From Luteimonas galliterrae (GTDB lineage: Bacteria; Pseudomonadota; Gammaproteobacteria; Xanthomonadales; Xanthomonadaceae): a stretch of 64,000 bases of DNA. A model generated the notes under the pieces. That model ran no database searches, had not been told where the DNA came from, and saw nothing but the letters and a program-made list of their open reading frames with translations. Position numbers and translations under genes: made by a program. Below are positions 48,312-57,291 of the stretch, in pieces; position 1 is the first letter of the stretch, and each line of letters starts with the position of its first letter. The DNA is taken from the NCBI RefSeq assembly GCF_023374055.1, contig NZ_JAMBEP010000001.1, positions 248,001 through 312,000 on the forward strand. The letters are read 5' to 3'.

Positions 48312-48599
48312 TCACGGCTTCTGGTAAGTGACGAAGAAACCCTGCAAATCGCCGTTTTCGATGTACGGCTCCACGCTGACCACCTTGTAGCCGCGCGTAG
48401 CGAAGGCCTGATGCGCCTTGCTCAAGGAATTGGCCGCGCCCTGGTTGCGGAACCCCCAGCTGGCGTCGACCCAGATCGTCGCCGCCAACAAGCCGCTGCG
48501 CGTGGCTTCTTCGGCGGCCTTGTCCGGCGACTTGTCGAACAGGCCCGCGGATGCGGGAAGCGAAACAGCGAGCAGGACGGCTAGCAACAGGTGGCGCAT
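48312..48599 (-). CDS. Small secreted protein of unknown function
   Basis: A 95-residue protein with a clear signal peptide (MRHLLLAVLLAVSLPASAG, cleavage near ASAG). The mature part is about 75 residues, amphipathic, with SLSKAHQAFATRGYKVVSVE and GDLQGFFVTYQKP. I do not recognise a family. The frame is open further upstream, but the signal sequence sets the start at ATG 48599. It follows a composite repeat. Confidence 0.7.
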   Translation of the reverse strand: MRHLLLAVLLAVSLPASAGLFDKSPDKAAEEATRSGLLAATIWVDASWGFRNQGAANSLSKAHQAFATRGYKVVSVEPYIENGDLQGFFVTYQKP

Positions 48600-48714
48600 G
48601 GGTCTTCCTCGGATAACGGGAACGCCGAGGATAACCGTTGCCAGCGCGCGCGGAGCTGAAGCACGGCGCGGCTGCCGGCACAGGGCCGCCGGCGGAAGTT
48701 TTCTTCTACGTCTC

Positions 48715-49140
48715 CTAAGCGGCCGTCGCCGCATTCAAAGCGGCTTGCAACTGCGCGATCCGCTGGATCAGCGCTTCTTCGCTATAGGGCAGCGCTGCGG
48801 CCATACCCCAGACCGGCTTCGGCCAGGCGTGATCGTGCTCGTACCGTGCGATCACATGCACGTGCAGCTGCGGCACCAGATTGCCCAACGCGGCCACGTT
48901 GAGCTTGTGCGGACGGAACAACTCGCGCAGCGCGCGGCTGGCGCGGTCGATTTCATCGGTGAGGGCATGGCGCTGCGCCGCGTCCAGGTCGATCAGTTCG
49001 ACCGCATCGGCCACGCGCGGTACCAGCACCAGCCAGGGATAGTTGGCGTCGTCCATCAGCCGCAGTTCGCAGAGCGCGAACTGGGCCAGCGGATGTGTGT
49101 CGTCCGCCAGTTGCGGATGCAGGTGCCAGCGTTCTTTCAC
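48715..49140 (-). CDS. HIT family hydrolase
   Basis: A 141-residue HIT-fold protein, typically a nucleotide hydrolase or transferase acting on adenosine derivatives. The histidine-triad region reads PQLHVHVIARYEHDHAW: the first His of the usual H-x-H-x-H is Gln, while the two others, including the nucleophile, remain. This Q-form is known in some HIT subgroups. The GTG start (49140) overlaps the stop codon of the dienelactone hydrolase gene (GTGA), so the two are coupled. Confidence 0.82.
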   Translation of the reverse strand: MKERWHLHPQLADDTHPLAQFALCELRLMDDANYPWLVLVPRVADAVELIDLDAAQRHALTDEIDRASRALRELFRPHKLNVAALGNLVPQLHVHVIARYEHDHAWPKPVWGMAAALPYSEEALIQRIAQLQAALNAATAA

Positions 49141-49802
49141 GACAGGTTCCGGGCGAAGAAGGCGAGGGTGCGTTCGAGCGCCAGCGCCGCGCTCTCGGGG
49201 TGATGGGCGTGCGTATCGACGTCGCGGTTGAAGGCGTGGCCGGCCGGGTAGACGTACACTTCCGCTTGCGGTTGCTTTTCGCGGTGTTTGGCGACGTCTT
49301 CGGCCGTGATGGAGCCGTCTTTCTCGCCGAAGTGGAACATCATCGGCGCGCGCAGCGTCTCGTCGAGCAAGGCCGCGGTGCGCGCGCCGTAATAGCTGAC
49401 CGCGGGCAGGCCGAGCCGGGTGTTGGCGAGATAGGCGACCGTCCCGCCCCAGCAATAGCCCACCGCGCCGACGGCGAGGCCTTCGCGCTTGAGCAAATCC
49501 GCCGCCGCGGCCGCGATGTCGACTGCACGGTCCAGGCCCAGCGCATTGACCAATTCGCGGCCTTTGGCGAAGCCATCCTGGTCGTAGCCCAGTTCGACGC
49601 TGGCCTCGACCGGATCGAAGAAGGCGGGCGCCAAGGCGACGTAACCGGCTGCCGCCAAACGGTCTGCGACGCTGCGCATGTGCGCGTTGACGCCGAAAAT
49701 CTCCTGGACCACCACCAGCGCGCCGCGCGGCTCGCCTTGCGGATCCGCGCGCCAGCCGTGGACGGTGCCGTGCGCGGTCTCGAAGGCGATGTCCTGGCCC
49801 AT
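49137..49802 (-). CDS. Dienelactone hydrolase family protein
   Basis: A 221-residue alpha/beta hydrolase. The nucleophile is Cys in VGAVGYCWGGTVAY, the acid lies in FHFGEKDGSI and the His in YPAGHAFNRD, as in carboxymethylenebutenolidase. The natural substrate is unlikely to be a chloroaromatic lactone here, since no such pathway genes are near. Start ATG at 49802. It is the first gene of a two-gene operon with the HIT protein. Confidence 0.9.
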   Translation of the reverse strand: MGQDIAFETAHGTVHGWRADPQGEPRGALVVVQEIFGVNAHMRSVADRLAAAGYVALAPAFFDPVEASVELGYDQDGFAKGRELVNALGLDRAVDIAAAAADLLKREGLAVGAVGYCWGGTVAYLANTRLGLPAVSYYGARTAALLDETLRAPMMFHFGEKDGSITAEDVAKHREKQPQAEVYVYPAGHAFNRDVDTHAHHPESAALALERTLAFFARNLS

Positions 49803-49845
49803 GGCGTCGGTTCGTCAGGCGGAGGGCCGATTCTAGCCTCGAAGG

Positions 49846-49851
49846 TATAAT
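49846..49851 (+). promoter_or_regulatory. Candidate -10 element for rimO
   Basis: TATAAT stands 70 bases ahead of the rimO ATG in otherwise G+C-rich DNA. A matching -35 element is not clear. Confidence 0.4.
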
Positions 49852-49920
49852 CGCGGCGTTACGCGGAGTTCGGCCGGCCTGCTGGCGATTTTGCGGATCC
49901 CCAGCATTCCCTGGATAGCC

Positions 49921-51243
49921 ATGTCATTAGCCAATCCCAAGGTCGGTTTCGTCAGCCTCGGCTGCCCCAAGGCGCTGGTCGATTCCGAGCGCATCCTCAC
50001 CCAGTTGCGGGTCGAGGGTTACGACATCGTCCAGACGTACGACGATGCCGACGTGGTGGTCGTCAACACCTGCGGCTTCATCGATTCGGCCGTGACCGAG
50101 TCGCTCGATGCGATCGGCGAAGCGCTGGCCGAGAACGGCAAGGTCATCGTCACCGGCTGCCTGGGCAAGCGCCCGGAACAGATCCGCAAGGCGCATCCGG
50201 ACGTGCTGTCGATCAGCGGCCCGCAGGATTACGGCACGGTGATGGAAGCCGTGCACAAAGCGTTGCCGCCCAAGCACGACCCGTTCCTGCATCTGGTGCC
50301 CGATACTGGCATCAAGCTGACGCCGAAGCACTACGCCTACCTGAAGATTTCCGAAGGCTGCAACCACCGCTGCAGCTTCTGCATCATCCCGTCGATGCGC
50401 GGCGATTTGGTCTCGCGCCCCGTCGACGACGTATTGCGCGAGGCCGAAAAGCTCGTGCGCGGCGGCGTGCAGGAATTGCTGGTGATTTCGCAGGACACGT
50501 CGGCTTACGGCGTGGATGTTAAATACGCCGAGCGCGAATGGCGCGGCAAGGCTTACCAGACCCGGATGAAGGCGCTGTGCGAAGGCCTGTCCGAACTCGG
50601 CGCGTGGACGCGGCTGCATTACGTGTATCCGTATCCGCACGTCGACGACATCATTCCGTTGATGGCCGACGGCAAGCTGCTGCCGTATCTCGACATACCG
50701 TTCCAGCACGCCAGCCCGCGCGTGCTGAAGCTGATGAAGCGTCCGGGCGCGGTCGACAAGACCTTGGAGCGGATCCAGCGCTGGCGCGCGATCTGTCCCG
50801 AAATCACCATCCGCAGCACCTTCATCGTCGGATTCCCGGGCGAGACCGAAGAAGAGTTCGAAGAACTGCTCGATTTCCTGGACGAAGCGCAACTGGATCG
50901 CGTCGGCGCATTCGCCTATTCGCCGGTCGAAGGCGCCAAGGCCAACGATCTGCCCGATCCTCTTCCCGAAGAGGTCAAGCAGGAGCGCCTGGCCCGTTTC
51001 ATGGAGCGGCAGGCCGAGATTTCCACCGCCAAGCTCGAAGCCAAGGTCGGCACGGTGCAGCAATGCCTGGTCGATGCCATCGACGGCGATCTGGCGATCG
51101 CGCGCTCCAAGGCCGATGCGCCCGAGATCGACGGCCTGGTGCAGATCCAGAACGGCCGCGAGGCTGGCCTGAGAGCGGGCGATTTTGCGTCTGTGCAGAT
51201 CATGGGCAGCGACGAGCACGACTTGTACGGCGAGGTTGCCTGA
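49921..51243 (+). CDS. rimO: Ribosomal protein S12 methylthiotransferase RimO
   Basis: A 440-residue radical SAM enzyme that adds a methylthio group to Asp89 of ribosomal protein S12. The N-terminal domain holds a cluster with [25 protein letters not shown] and VTGCLG; the radical SAM triad is [15 protein letters not shown]; a C-terminal TRAM domain is present. ATG 49921 gives the conserved start; a longer frame upstream lacks family support. Confidence 0.96.
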   Translation: MSLANPKVGFVSLGCPKALVDSERILTQLRVEGYDIVQTYDDADVVVVNTCGFIDSAVTESLDAIGEALAENGKVIVTGCLGKRPEQIRKAHPDVLSISGPQDYGTVMEAVHKALPPKHDPFLHLVPDTGIKLTPKHYAYLKISEGCNHRCSFCIIPSMRGDLVSRPVDDVLREAEKLVRGGVQELLVISQDTSAYGVDVKYAEREWRGKAYQTRMKALCEGLSELGAWTRLHYVYPYPHVDDIIPLMADGKLLPYLDIPFQHASPRVLKLMKRPGAVDKTLERIQRWRAICPEITIRSTFIVGFPGETEEEFEELLDFLDEAQLDRVGAFAYSPVEGAKANDLPDPLPEEVKQERLARFMERQAEISTAKLEAKVGTVQQCLVDAIDGDLAIARSKADAPEIDGLVQIQNGREAGLRAGDFASVQIMGSDEHDLYGEVA

Positions 51244-51266
51244 CTTTCCGACTACAGGGGTTTGTC

Positions 51267-51947
51267 ATGGGGCGGTTCGTTTTTCCGATCGCGATGGTCT
51301 TGGCGGCAACGCCGGCCGTCGCGCAGCAAGCGCCGGTGCCGCTGGCGACCGCAGAAGAAATCCAAGGCCAGATACCCGGTAGCGGCACGCTGGAAAGCCG
51401 CGTGGACGGCGATCTGAACGGCGACGGCGAGATCGACACCGCCTTCGTTTGGCGAGGCGAAGAAGCCATCGACGAAGAACGCGGGCTGAAGGTATTGATG
51501 GCGTACCGCACCGAGGTCGACATGGGCCACGATCCGGTCGGCGAGGCGATGCTGGACCCTTTCCCCCAAGGACCGGGTTCGCTCTCGATTCGCGAGGGCG
51601 TGCTGATCTTCGAAGACCTGACCGGCGGCACCACGGCCACGCAATCCACCCGCCGTTACCGCTACGACGCCAAGCAAGGCAAGATGCGTCTGATCGGCAT
51701 CGATGTGCAGCGATACAGCCGCACCAACAGCCACGGGACGATCGACCTCAGCTGGAACTTGCTCAATGGCAAGCAGATCGTCCAGCGCGGCGAACCCAAT
51801 ACCAGCGGCCGGGGCGATGAGGCTTTGATTTACGCCAAGCCCGAACACGGCGTGCATACGTCGTCCCCGATCTGGATGGAAAATAGCCCAGATCCGGACA
51901 CGCTGATCGACGAACAAATCGCGGCGGAAGGCGAGGATCGGGATTAG
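51267..51947 (+). CDS. Secreted protein of unknown function with calcium-loop-like motif
   Basis: A 226-residue protein with a signal peptide (cleavage near AVAQQ). Shortly after it, DGDLNGDGEIDTAFVW resembles a calcium-binding EF-hand-like or FG-GAP repeat loop. The rest is beta-rich with GSLSIREGVLIFEDLTGGTT. The C-terminus is acidic (EQIAAEGEDRD). I recognise no family. An ACAGGGG site precedes ATG 51267, 23 bases after the rimO stop codon. Confidence 0.7.
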   Translation: MGRFVFPIAMVLAATPAVAQQAPVPLATAEEIQGQIPGSGTLESRVDGDLNGDGEIDTAFVWRGEEAIDEERGLKVLMAYRTEVDMGHDPVGEAMLDPFPQGPGSLSIREGVLIFEDLTGGTTATQSTRRYRYDAKQGKMRLIGIDVQRYSRTNSHGTIDLSWNLLNGKQIVQRGEPNTSGRGDEALIYAKPEHGVHTSSPIWMENSPDPDTLIDEQIAAEGEDRD

Positions 51948-51983
51948 GCTGCCGGCCGTCCGGCCCCCAACGCCTGTTATCCG

Positions 51984-52048
51984 GAGCGACGCGAGGGATC
52001 TGCTCTCCCGTGCATAGCGACATAGCAGATCCCTCGCTTCGCTCGGGA
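51984..52048. repeat. Family G inverted repeat
   Basis: GAGGGATCTGCT and AGCAGATCCCTCGC with flanking GAGCGA and CGCTC parts form a long hairpin around a short central spacer. It is the only copy in this window. The rest of the 274-base gap shows no gene. Confidence 0.75.
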
Positions 52049-52221
52049 TGGCAGGTCAACGGCGCGGGGCCGAACGCCCCGGTTGTCGAAGCCTCTGGAA
52101 TCGCTTCCCGCATCGGCCGACCGCCGCATCGCAGCCCCCACGCAACTTTTCCGCCGTTGCATGCCTCCAAAGAGTGCCAGCCCCCGTAAGAGTAAGCTGG
52201 AACCCCCGGAGAATCGCCGCG

Positions 52222-53097
52222 ATGTCGTCCGAACCAATGCCGCAATCGTCCGCCGCGGGCGCCTGGCGCACTATCCTGCGCCATCGCTGGCCATTGCGCT
52301 GGATGCACTGGATCAACCTGTTCTGCATGCTCGCTTTGGTCGGCAGCGGATTGCAGATCTTCAACGCCCATCCGGCGTTGTACTGGGGCGAGGATTCGCA
52401 CTTCGCCACGCCCTTGTTCGCGACCCAGGCCATGCAGCGCGGCGGCAGCGGAGAACTCTACGGCGTCACCCGAATAGGCGCAGTCCGGATCGAAACCACC
52501 GGTGTGCTGGGCGTGTCGGAGAACCAGCAAGGGAAACTCTCGGCGAAAGGCTTTCCGGACTGGAGCACCATCCCCGGTTCGCGCAATCTGGCGCTGGGGC
52601 GGCGTTGGCACTTCTTCTTCGCTTGGCTGTGGGCGATCAATGGCGCCTGCTATCTGGCCTGGTCGCTCGCCAGCCGTCATCTGAGCCGCGACCTGGCGAT
52701 GCGAAGGCGCGACTGGCGCGAGATCCCGCGCTCGATCGCCGACCATCTGCGCTTCCGTCATCCGGCCGGCGACGAGGCCGCGCGCTACAACCCGCTGCAG
52801 AAATTGGCGTATCTGGGCGTGGTTTTCGTGCTCGCGCCGGTGGCGATATTGACCGGCCTGTCGATGTCGCCGCAGATGGACACGCTGCTCGGCGGTTTGG
52901 TCGACTTGATCGGCGGCCGCCAGGCGGCGCGCACGATCCACTTCGTCGCGATGTCGCTGTTCGTGCTGTTCGCGTTGGTGCACGTGCTGATGGTGTTCTA
53001 TGCCGGGCCGATCAACGAGATGCGTTCGATGATCACCGGCCGGTTCAGGGTGCGCTATCCGGCGCCGTCGGAAACCAAGGAGAACGGCCATGAATGA
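52222..53097 (+). CDS. Cytochrome b561-type membrane subunit
   Basis: A 291-residue membrane protein of the Ni,Fe-hydrogenase/formate dehydrogenase cytochrome b class, with four main helices. Haem-ligand His candidates are in LRWMHWINLFCMLALVGSG, LGRRWHFFFAWLWAI and RTIHFVAMSLFVLFALVH. A loop of about 80 residues follows helix 1 and should face the periplasm. GGAGAA precedes ATG 52222. It overlaps the next gene by eight bases and is likely the quinone-linked partner of its molybdopterin enzyme. Confidence 0.85.
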   Translation: MSSEPMPQSSAAGAWRTILRHRWPLRWMHWINLFCMLALVGSGLQIFNAHPALYWGEDSHFATPLFATQAMQRGGSGELYGVTRIGAVRIETTGVLGVSENQQGKLSAKGFPDWSTIPGSRNLALGRRWHFFFAWLWAINGACYLAWSLASRHLSRDLAMRRRDWREIPRSIADHLRFRHPAGDEAARYNPLQKLAYLGVVFVLAPVAILTGLSMSPQMDTLLGGLVDLIGGRQAARTIHFVAMSLFVLFALVHVLMVFYAGPINEMRSMITGRFRVRYPAPSETKENGHE

Positions 53098-53860
53098 GCC
53101 GATGCGTCCTTCGCGGCGCCGCTTGCTGCGCGGCGCGCTCGCCGGCGCCGGCGTCGGCCTGCTCTCCGGTTGCGATGCCTTGTCGCGCATGCCGGGCTTC
53201 ATCGATGCGCTGGAGCTGGCGGAGCCGTTGAACCAGCGCCTGCAGCGCCTTCTCACCGGCGACAGGCTGGCGCGCGAATTTCCGGCGTCGATGATCTCGC
53301 CGGTCTTCCGCCCCAACGGCTCCACCGATCCGCAGACGCCCGAATATCTGGCGCTGAAGGCGAGCGGATTCGGCGACTACCGGCTGCTGCTGCGCGGCAG
53401 GGTGGAGAAGCCGCTGGAGTTTTCGCTGGAGGCGATCCGGGCCATGCCGTCGCGCACCCAGATCACGCGCCACGACTGCGTCGAGGGTTGGAGCGTGATC
53501 GGCAAGTGGGCCGGCGTGCCGCTGGGCGCCTTGTTGGAGATGGCTCGGGTAAAGCCCGGCGCGCGCTACGTGGTGTTCCATTGCTTCGACGATTACGGCA
53601 AGGACGGCAGCCGCTACTACGAAAGCATCGATTTGCTGGACGCCTATCATCCGCAGACCTTGGTCGCGCATTCGCTGAACGATGCGCCGGTACCGGTCGC
53701 CAACGGCGCGCCGCTGCGGATGCGGATCGAACGCAAGCTCGGCTACAAGCAGCCCAAATACCTGCGCATGATCGAAGTGGTCGATAGCTACGCGCACCTG
53801 CAGGGCGGCAAGGGCGGTTTCTGGGAGGATCGCGACTACGACTGGTACGGCGGCATTTAG
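53090..53860 (+). CDS. Molybdopterin oxidoreductase, sulfite oxidase/MsrP-like, Tat lipoprotein
   Basis: A 256-residue protein. The N-terminus has a twin-arginine signal (SRRRLLRGALAGAGVG) and then a lipobox-like LLSGC, so it may be a Tat-exported lipoprotein. The Moco fold is seen in VTFCHDCVEGWS-type sequence (here TRHDCVEGWSVIG, with the molybdenum-ligating Cys), PLGALLEMARV and GAPLRMRIERKLGYKQPKYL. It resembles MsrP/YedY and sulfite dehydrogenases. It overlaps the cytochrome b gene and is translationally coupled to it. Substrate unknown. Confidence 0.85.
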   Translation: MNEPMRPSRRRLLRGALAGAGVGLLSGCDALSRMPGFIDALELAEPLNQRLQRLLTGDRLAREFPASMISPVFRPNGSTDPQTPEYLALKASGFGDYRLLLRGRVEKPLEFSLEAIRAMPSRTQITRHDCVEGWSVIGKWAGVPLGALLEMARVKPGARYVVFHCFDDYGKDGSRYYESIDLLDAYHPQTLVAHSLNDAPVPVANGAPLRMRIERKLGYKQPKYLRMIEVVDSYAHLQGGKGGFWEDRDYDWYGGI

Positions 53861-53865
53861 ATTTT

Positions 53866-54036
53866 TAAGCCGTCATTCCCGCGAAGGCGGGAATCCAGTG
53901 ACTTGGCTCTAGCCCTCTTCCGCTTGCGGGAGAGGGTTGGGTGAGGGCACGCAGGATGGCAGGTAGCATCGCCGCGATCTGGGGACGCCTTAAAGTCACT
54001 GGATTCCCGCCTTCGCGGGAATGACGGCTTAAAAAA
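53866..54036. repeat. Composite MITE-like repeat C-D-C, copy 2 (inverted)
   Basis: A 170-base element with the ends GCCGTCATTCCCGCGAAGGC and their inverse, and a family D hairpin between. Its reverse complement matches 43489-43650. It lies between the Moco gene and the iron permease-like gene. Confidence 0.88.
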
Positions 54037-54106
54037 GCCAGAGCACCGTGACGCCGCGTTCGCATGCCATCCGCACAATGCCCGCAACCGCACCGAGGGC
54101 ATCGCA

Positions 54107-54550
54107 ATGGCAGACAACAAACCCGGCTGGTTCACCCGCATGGCCAAGGCCGCCTCGCGCTTCACCGGGCGGCCGCTGTGCTTCATGCTGGCTCTGGGCG
54201 TGGTGCTGGCCTGGGTGATCAGCGGGCCTATTTTCGGCTTCAGCGACACCTGGCAACTGGTGATCAACACCGGCACCACCATCGTCACTTTCCTGATGGT
54301 GTTCCTGATCCAGAACACGCAGAACCGCGACACCCAGGCCTTGCAGATCAAGCTGGACGAACTGATCCGTTCCACTCAGGGCGCTCACAATGCCCTGCTG
54401 GACCTGGAAGAGTTGGAAGAAGACGAACTGGAAAAGTTCCGCGGCCGCTACGAAGCCTTGGCCGAGAAGGCGCGCAACTGCGCCCCGGAAGACGACGACG
54501 ATGCCGGCACGCCGGAGGTGCGCGTCGATCAACCCAAGCCGGGGCCGTAG
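54107..54550 (+). CDS. Low-affinity iron permease-like membrane protein
   Basis: A 147-residue protein with two transmembrane segments ([36 protein letters not shown]), followed by [20 protein letters not shown], the signature of the small bacterial low-affinity iron permease family, and an acidic C-terminal tail. The name comes from yeast Fet4 relatives; a role in iron uptake in bacteria is not proven. Its end overlaps the greB end by 22 bases (convergent). Confidence 0.82.
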   Translation: MADNKPGWFTRMAKAASRFTGRPLCFMLALGVVLAWVISGPIFGFSDTWQLVINTGTTIVTFLMVFLIQNTQNRDTQALQIKLDELIRSTQGAHNALLDLEELEEDELEKFRGRYEALAEKARNCAPEDDDDAGTPEVRVDQPKPGP

Positions 54551-55041
54551 CGGATGCCGACGATGGCGTAGCGGATCGCGCCGCCGGGCAACACGGCATC
54601 GAATTCGTCGTCGGCGCGCTTTTTCAGCATCGCCCGCGCCAAGGGCGAGTCGATGCTGATGAAGCCCCGCTTGGCGTCGGTCTCGTCGGGCCCGACGATG
54701 CGGTAGCGCACCGTTTCGCCGTCGGCGACGTTCTCCAGTTCCACCCATGCGCCGAAAAACACCGCTTCCGGGTCGGAAGGCGCGGCATCGACCACGCGCA
54801 GCACTTCCAGCCGCTTGGACAGGTAGCGCACGCGGCGGTCGATCTCGCCGAGTTGCTTCTTGCGATAGGTGTATTCCGCATTCTCGGACCGGTCGCCCTC
54901 GGCCGCGGCTGCGGCGAGGGCTTTGACCACTTCGGGACGTTTCACGCGCCACAGCTCGTCCAGCTCGGTCTTGAGCCGAGCGTGGCCTTCGCGCGTGATC
55001 AGCGCCGTACTTTTTTCGGCAGGCGGCCGCCAGCGGCCCAT
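54529..55041 (-). CDS. greB: Transcription elongation factor GreB
   Basis: A 170-residue protein that rescues backtracked RNA polymerase by stimulating transcript cleavage. The N-terminal coiled coil has the tip region [20 protein letters not shown] with acidic residues at the tip, and the C-terminal FKBP-like domain shows [20 protein letters not shown] and [19 protein letters not shown] 55041 is chosen as the start; it is slightly longer than E. coli GreB (158). The NlpE-like gene lies two bases upstream on the same strand. Confidence 0.95.
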   Translation of the reverse strand: MGRWRPPAEKSTALITREGHARLKTELDELWRVKRPEVVKALAAAAAEGDRSENAEYTYRKKQLGEIDRRVRYLSKRLEVLRVVDAAPSDPEAVFFGAWVELENVADGETVRYRIVGPDETDAKRGFISIDSPLARAMLKKRADDEFDAVLPGGAIRYAIVGIRYGPGLG

Positions 55042-55043
55042 GG

Positions 55044-55535
55044 TTATTGCGCGGCGACGCGCTTCAGGCTGAAGTTCTGCGCGCCTTGCATGGCGTTGCC
55101 GTCCTTGTCCATCAGCCGGATCTCGTCCTTGCCGACGATCTCGAACAGGCGGTCCGCGTCGCTCTTGCTGTTCGGATCCAGGCGCAGGCGGTGACCGTTG
55201 TCTTCCGCGGTCCAGTGGCCGTCGCTCCTGGCCGGTGCGGTGGCTTTGCCCTGGTATGTTTCGTCGATCGTGTAGGTGCCGTCTCCGGCCAGCGCGATCC
55301 GCGTATCGGTGCCCGCGCAATCCGCGCAGGGCAGGGTGCCGCTGAAGCTGCCGGCGAAGCTGCGCATGTCGAAATCGGTCGGTGCGGCCGCGGCCGCGAG
55401 CGCGGGGTCGGCCGGCGCTGCGGCTTCGGCTGCCGGCGCGGCCGGTGCGGCGGCTTCCGGCGCAGCCTCTTTCTTGCAACCGGGCAAAGCCAGGGCGGTC
55501 AAGGCGATGCCCGTAATGATCCAGGTCTGTTTCAT
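55044..55535 (-). CDS. NlpE-like lipoprotein
   Basis: A 163-residue lipoprotein (lipobox LALPGC, Cys20), with an Ala/Pro/Glu-rich linker of about 40 residues. The mature domain has [18 protein letters not shown] with the CxxC pair, and [12 protein letters not shown], both typical of the N-terminal domain of NlpE. NlpE senses lipoprotein or copper stress in E. coli through Cpx; here no cpx genes are near. It lies two bases upstream of greB. Confidence 0.85.
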   Translation of the reverse strand: MKQTWIITGIALTALALPGCKKEAAPEAAAPAAPAAEAAAPADPALAAAAAPTDFDMRSFAGSFSGTLPCADCAGTDTRIALAGDGTYTIDETYQGKATAPARSDGHWTAEDNGHRLRLDPNSKSDADRLFEIVGKDEIRLMDKDGNAMQGAQNFSLKRVAAQ

Positions 55536-55563
55536 GCGATGGCTCCTTGGGGGTGAACGAAAG

Positions 55564-57075
55564 TCAGCGCCGGCCGCCGAAGATGCCGCCGAGCACGCCG
55601 CGCAGGATCTGCCGGCCGATCTGGCTGCCGACCGTGCGCGCCGTCTGCTTGGCCATCGTTTCGACCATGCCTTGACGGCGTTTGGTGCCGAATACGGCGT
55701 CTTTCACCGACTGGCCGAAGCCGCCCGATTCGGCCTCGTCCTGCTCGCGCGTGCGCGCCGGCGGCGCCTGGGCCTTTTCCGCGGCGTTGTCGACTTTTTT
55801 GGCCAGCATTTCGGAGGCCGATTCGCGATCGACGCGGTTGTCGTACTTGTGCCCGACCGGACTGCCCGCGCGCACCTGCGCGCGTTCGGCCTCGGTGATC
55901 GCGCCCATGCGGCAGCGCGGCGGCGCGATCAGGGTGCGTTCCACCGGCATCGGCACGCCCTTGTCCTGCAGCGTGGACACCAGCGCTTCGCCGGTGCCGA
56001 GCTTGGAGATCGCCTCGGCCACGTCCAGGTTCGGATTGGGCACGAAAGTCTCGGCCGCCGTGCGCACCGCCTTCTGGTCGCGCGGCGTGAATGCGCGCAG
56101 CGCGTGCTGCACGCGGTTGCCGAGCTGGCCGAGGATGTTGTCGGGCACGTCGTCGGGGAACTGCGAACAGAAATACACGCCGACGCCCTTCGAGCGGATC
56201 AGGCGCACCACTTGTTCGACGCGCTGCTGCAGCGCGGGCGGGGCATCGTCGAACAGCAGATGCGCTTCATCGAACACGAAGACGAGCTTGGGCTTGTCGA
56301 GGTCGCCGACTTCGGGCAGATTCTCGAACAGTTCCGACATCAGCCACAGCAGAAAGCTCGAATACAGCCGCGGCTTCAGGATCAGCTGGTCCGCGGCCAG
56401 GATGTTGACCACGCCGCGGCCATCGGTGGTGGTGCGCATCAGGTCGGCCAGTTCCAGCGCCGGTTCGCCGAAGAACACGTCGCCGCCTTCCTGCTCCAGC
56501 CGCAGCAGCGAGCGCTGGATCGCGCCGACCGACTGCGTGCTGACCAGGCCGTACGAAGTCGAGATGTCCTTGCGCTCGTCCGCGACCAGGCCGAGCAGGG
56601 CGCGCAGGTCGGTCAGGTCCAGCAACAGCAGGCCGCGGTCGTCGGCCAGCTTGAAGACGATGTCGAGCACGCCGCTCTGGGTGTCGTTCAGCTCCAGGAT
56701 GCGCGCGAGCAGGGTCGGGCCCATCTCGCTGACCGTGGTGCGCACCGGGTGGCCGAGCTTGCCGAACAGGTCCCAGAACACGGTCGGGCTGCCTTCCGGC
56801 GCATATCCCGTCAGGCCGATTTCGCCCAGGCGCGATTGCAGCTTGTCGTTGAGCGCGCCTGGAACGGCCAGGCCGGCGACGTCGCCTTTCACGTCGGCCA
56901 GGAAGACCGGTACGCCCAGCCGCGAGAAACCTTCGGCCAGGGTCATCAGCGTGACGGTCTTGCCGGTGCCGGTGGCGCCCGCCACCAGGCCGTGGCGGTT
57001 GCCGTATTTGGGCAGCAGGAACACTTGGCCGCTGGTGGGGGTGGTGACGGCCTTGCCTACGAGGATGGAGTCCAT
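55564..57075 (-). CDS. HerA-like ATPase (YjgR/DUF853 family)
   Basis: A 503-residue ATPase. The Walker A is VAGATGTGKTVTLM, the Walker B FVFDEAHLLFDDAP. The C-terminal part includes a conserved RTIGSQIGRQILRGVLG-like segment (here RTVGSQIGRQILRGVLGGIF). Relatives of E. coli YjgR belong to the HerA/FtsK group but have no known role. ATG 57075 gives the family start; a longer open frame upstream runs through repeat DNA. No nuclease partner such as NurA is next to it. Confidence 0.92.
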   Translation of the reverse strand: MDSILVGKAVTTPTSGQVFLLPKYGNRHGLVAGATGTGKTVTLMTLAEGFSRLGVPVFLADVKGDVAGLAVPGALNDKLQSRLGEIGLTGYAPEGSPTVFWDLFGKLGHPVRTTVSEMGPTLLARILELNDTQSGVLDIVFKLADDRGLLLLDLTDLRALLGLVADERKDISTSYGLVSTQSVGAIQRSLLRLEQEGGDVFFGEPALELADLMRTTTDGRGVVNILAADQLILKPRLYSSFLLWLMSELFENLPEVGDLDKPKLVFVFDEAHLLFDDAPPALQQRVEQVVRLIRSKGVGVYFCSQFPDDVPDNILGQLGNRVQHALRAFTPRDQKAVRTAAETFVPNPNLDVAEAISKLGTGEALVSTLQDKGVPMPVERTLIAPPRCRMGAITEAERAQVRAGSPVGHKYDNRVDRESASEMLAKKVDNAAEKAQAPPARTREQDEAESGGFGQSVKDAVFGTKRRQGMVETMAKQTARTVGSQIGRQILRGVLGGIFGGRR

Positions 57076-57129
57076 GGGGGTTCCTGGCGTTCGATGGCCC
57101 GATTCTAATTGGTTGACGTCGCCGCAACG

Positions 57130-57227
57130 GTAGCCCGGGTGGAACCGCAGGCGATACCCGGGGCACTTCACCGCAGGCCTCGCAAGAAAAAGCCCCCGGT
57201 ATCGCTGCGCTCCACCCGGGCTACGGT
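57130..57227. repeat. Family F inverted repeat
   Basis: TAGCCCGGGTGGAACCGCAG and CGCTCCACCCGGGCTACG flank a unique middle. It closely matches 6872-6963. It lies in the divergent space between the HerA-like gene and the transglycosylase gene. Confidence 0.87.
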
Positions 57228-57291
57228 TTTTAGGTTGCCCCTCTTCTCATAAGGCGGCTAACCTTCCTGTCCCTTGTCCCATTTGCAGTCC

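Noticed and set aside
55564-57075. HerA-NurA type DNA end-processing or anti-phage system
   Set aside because: The HerA-like ATPase has the YjgR C-terminal signature and no nuclease gene beside it.
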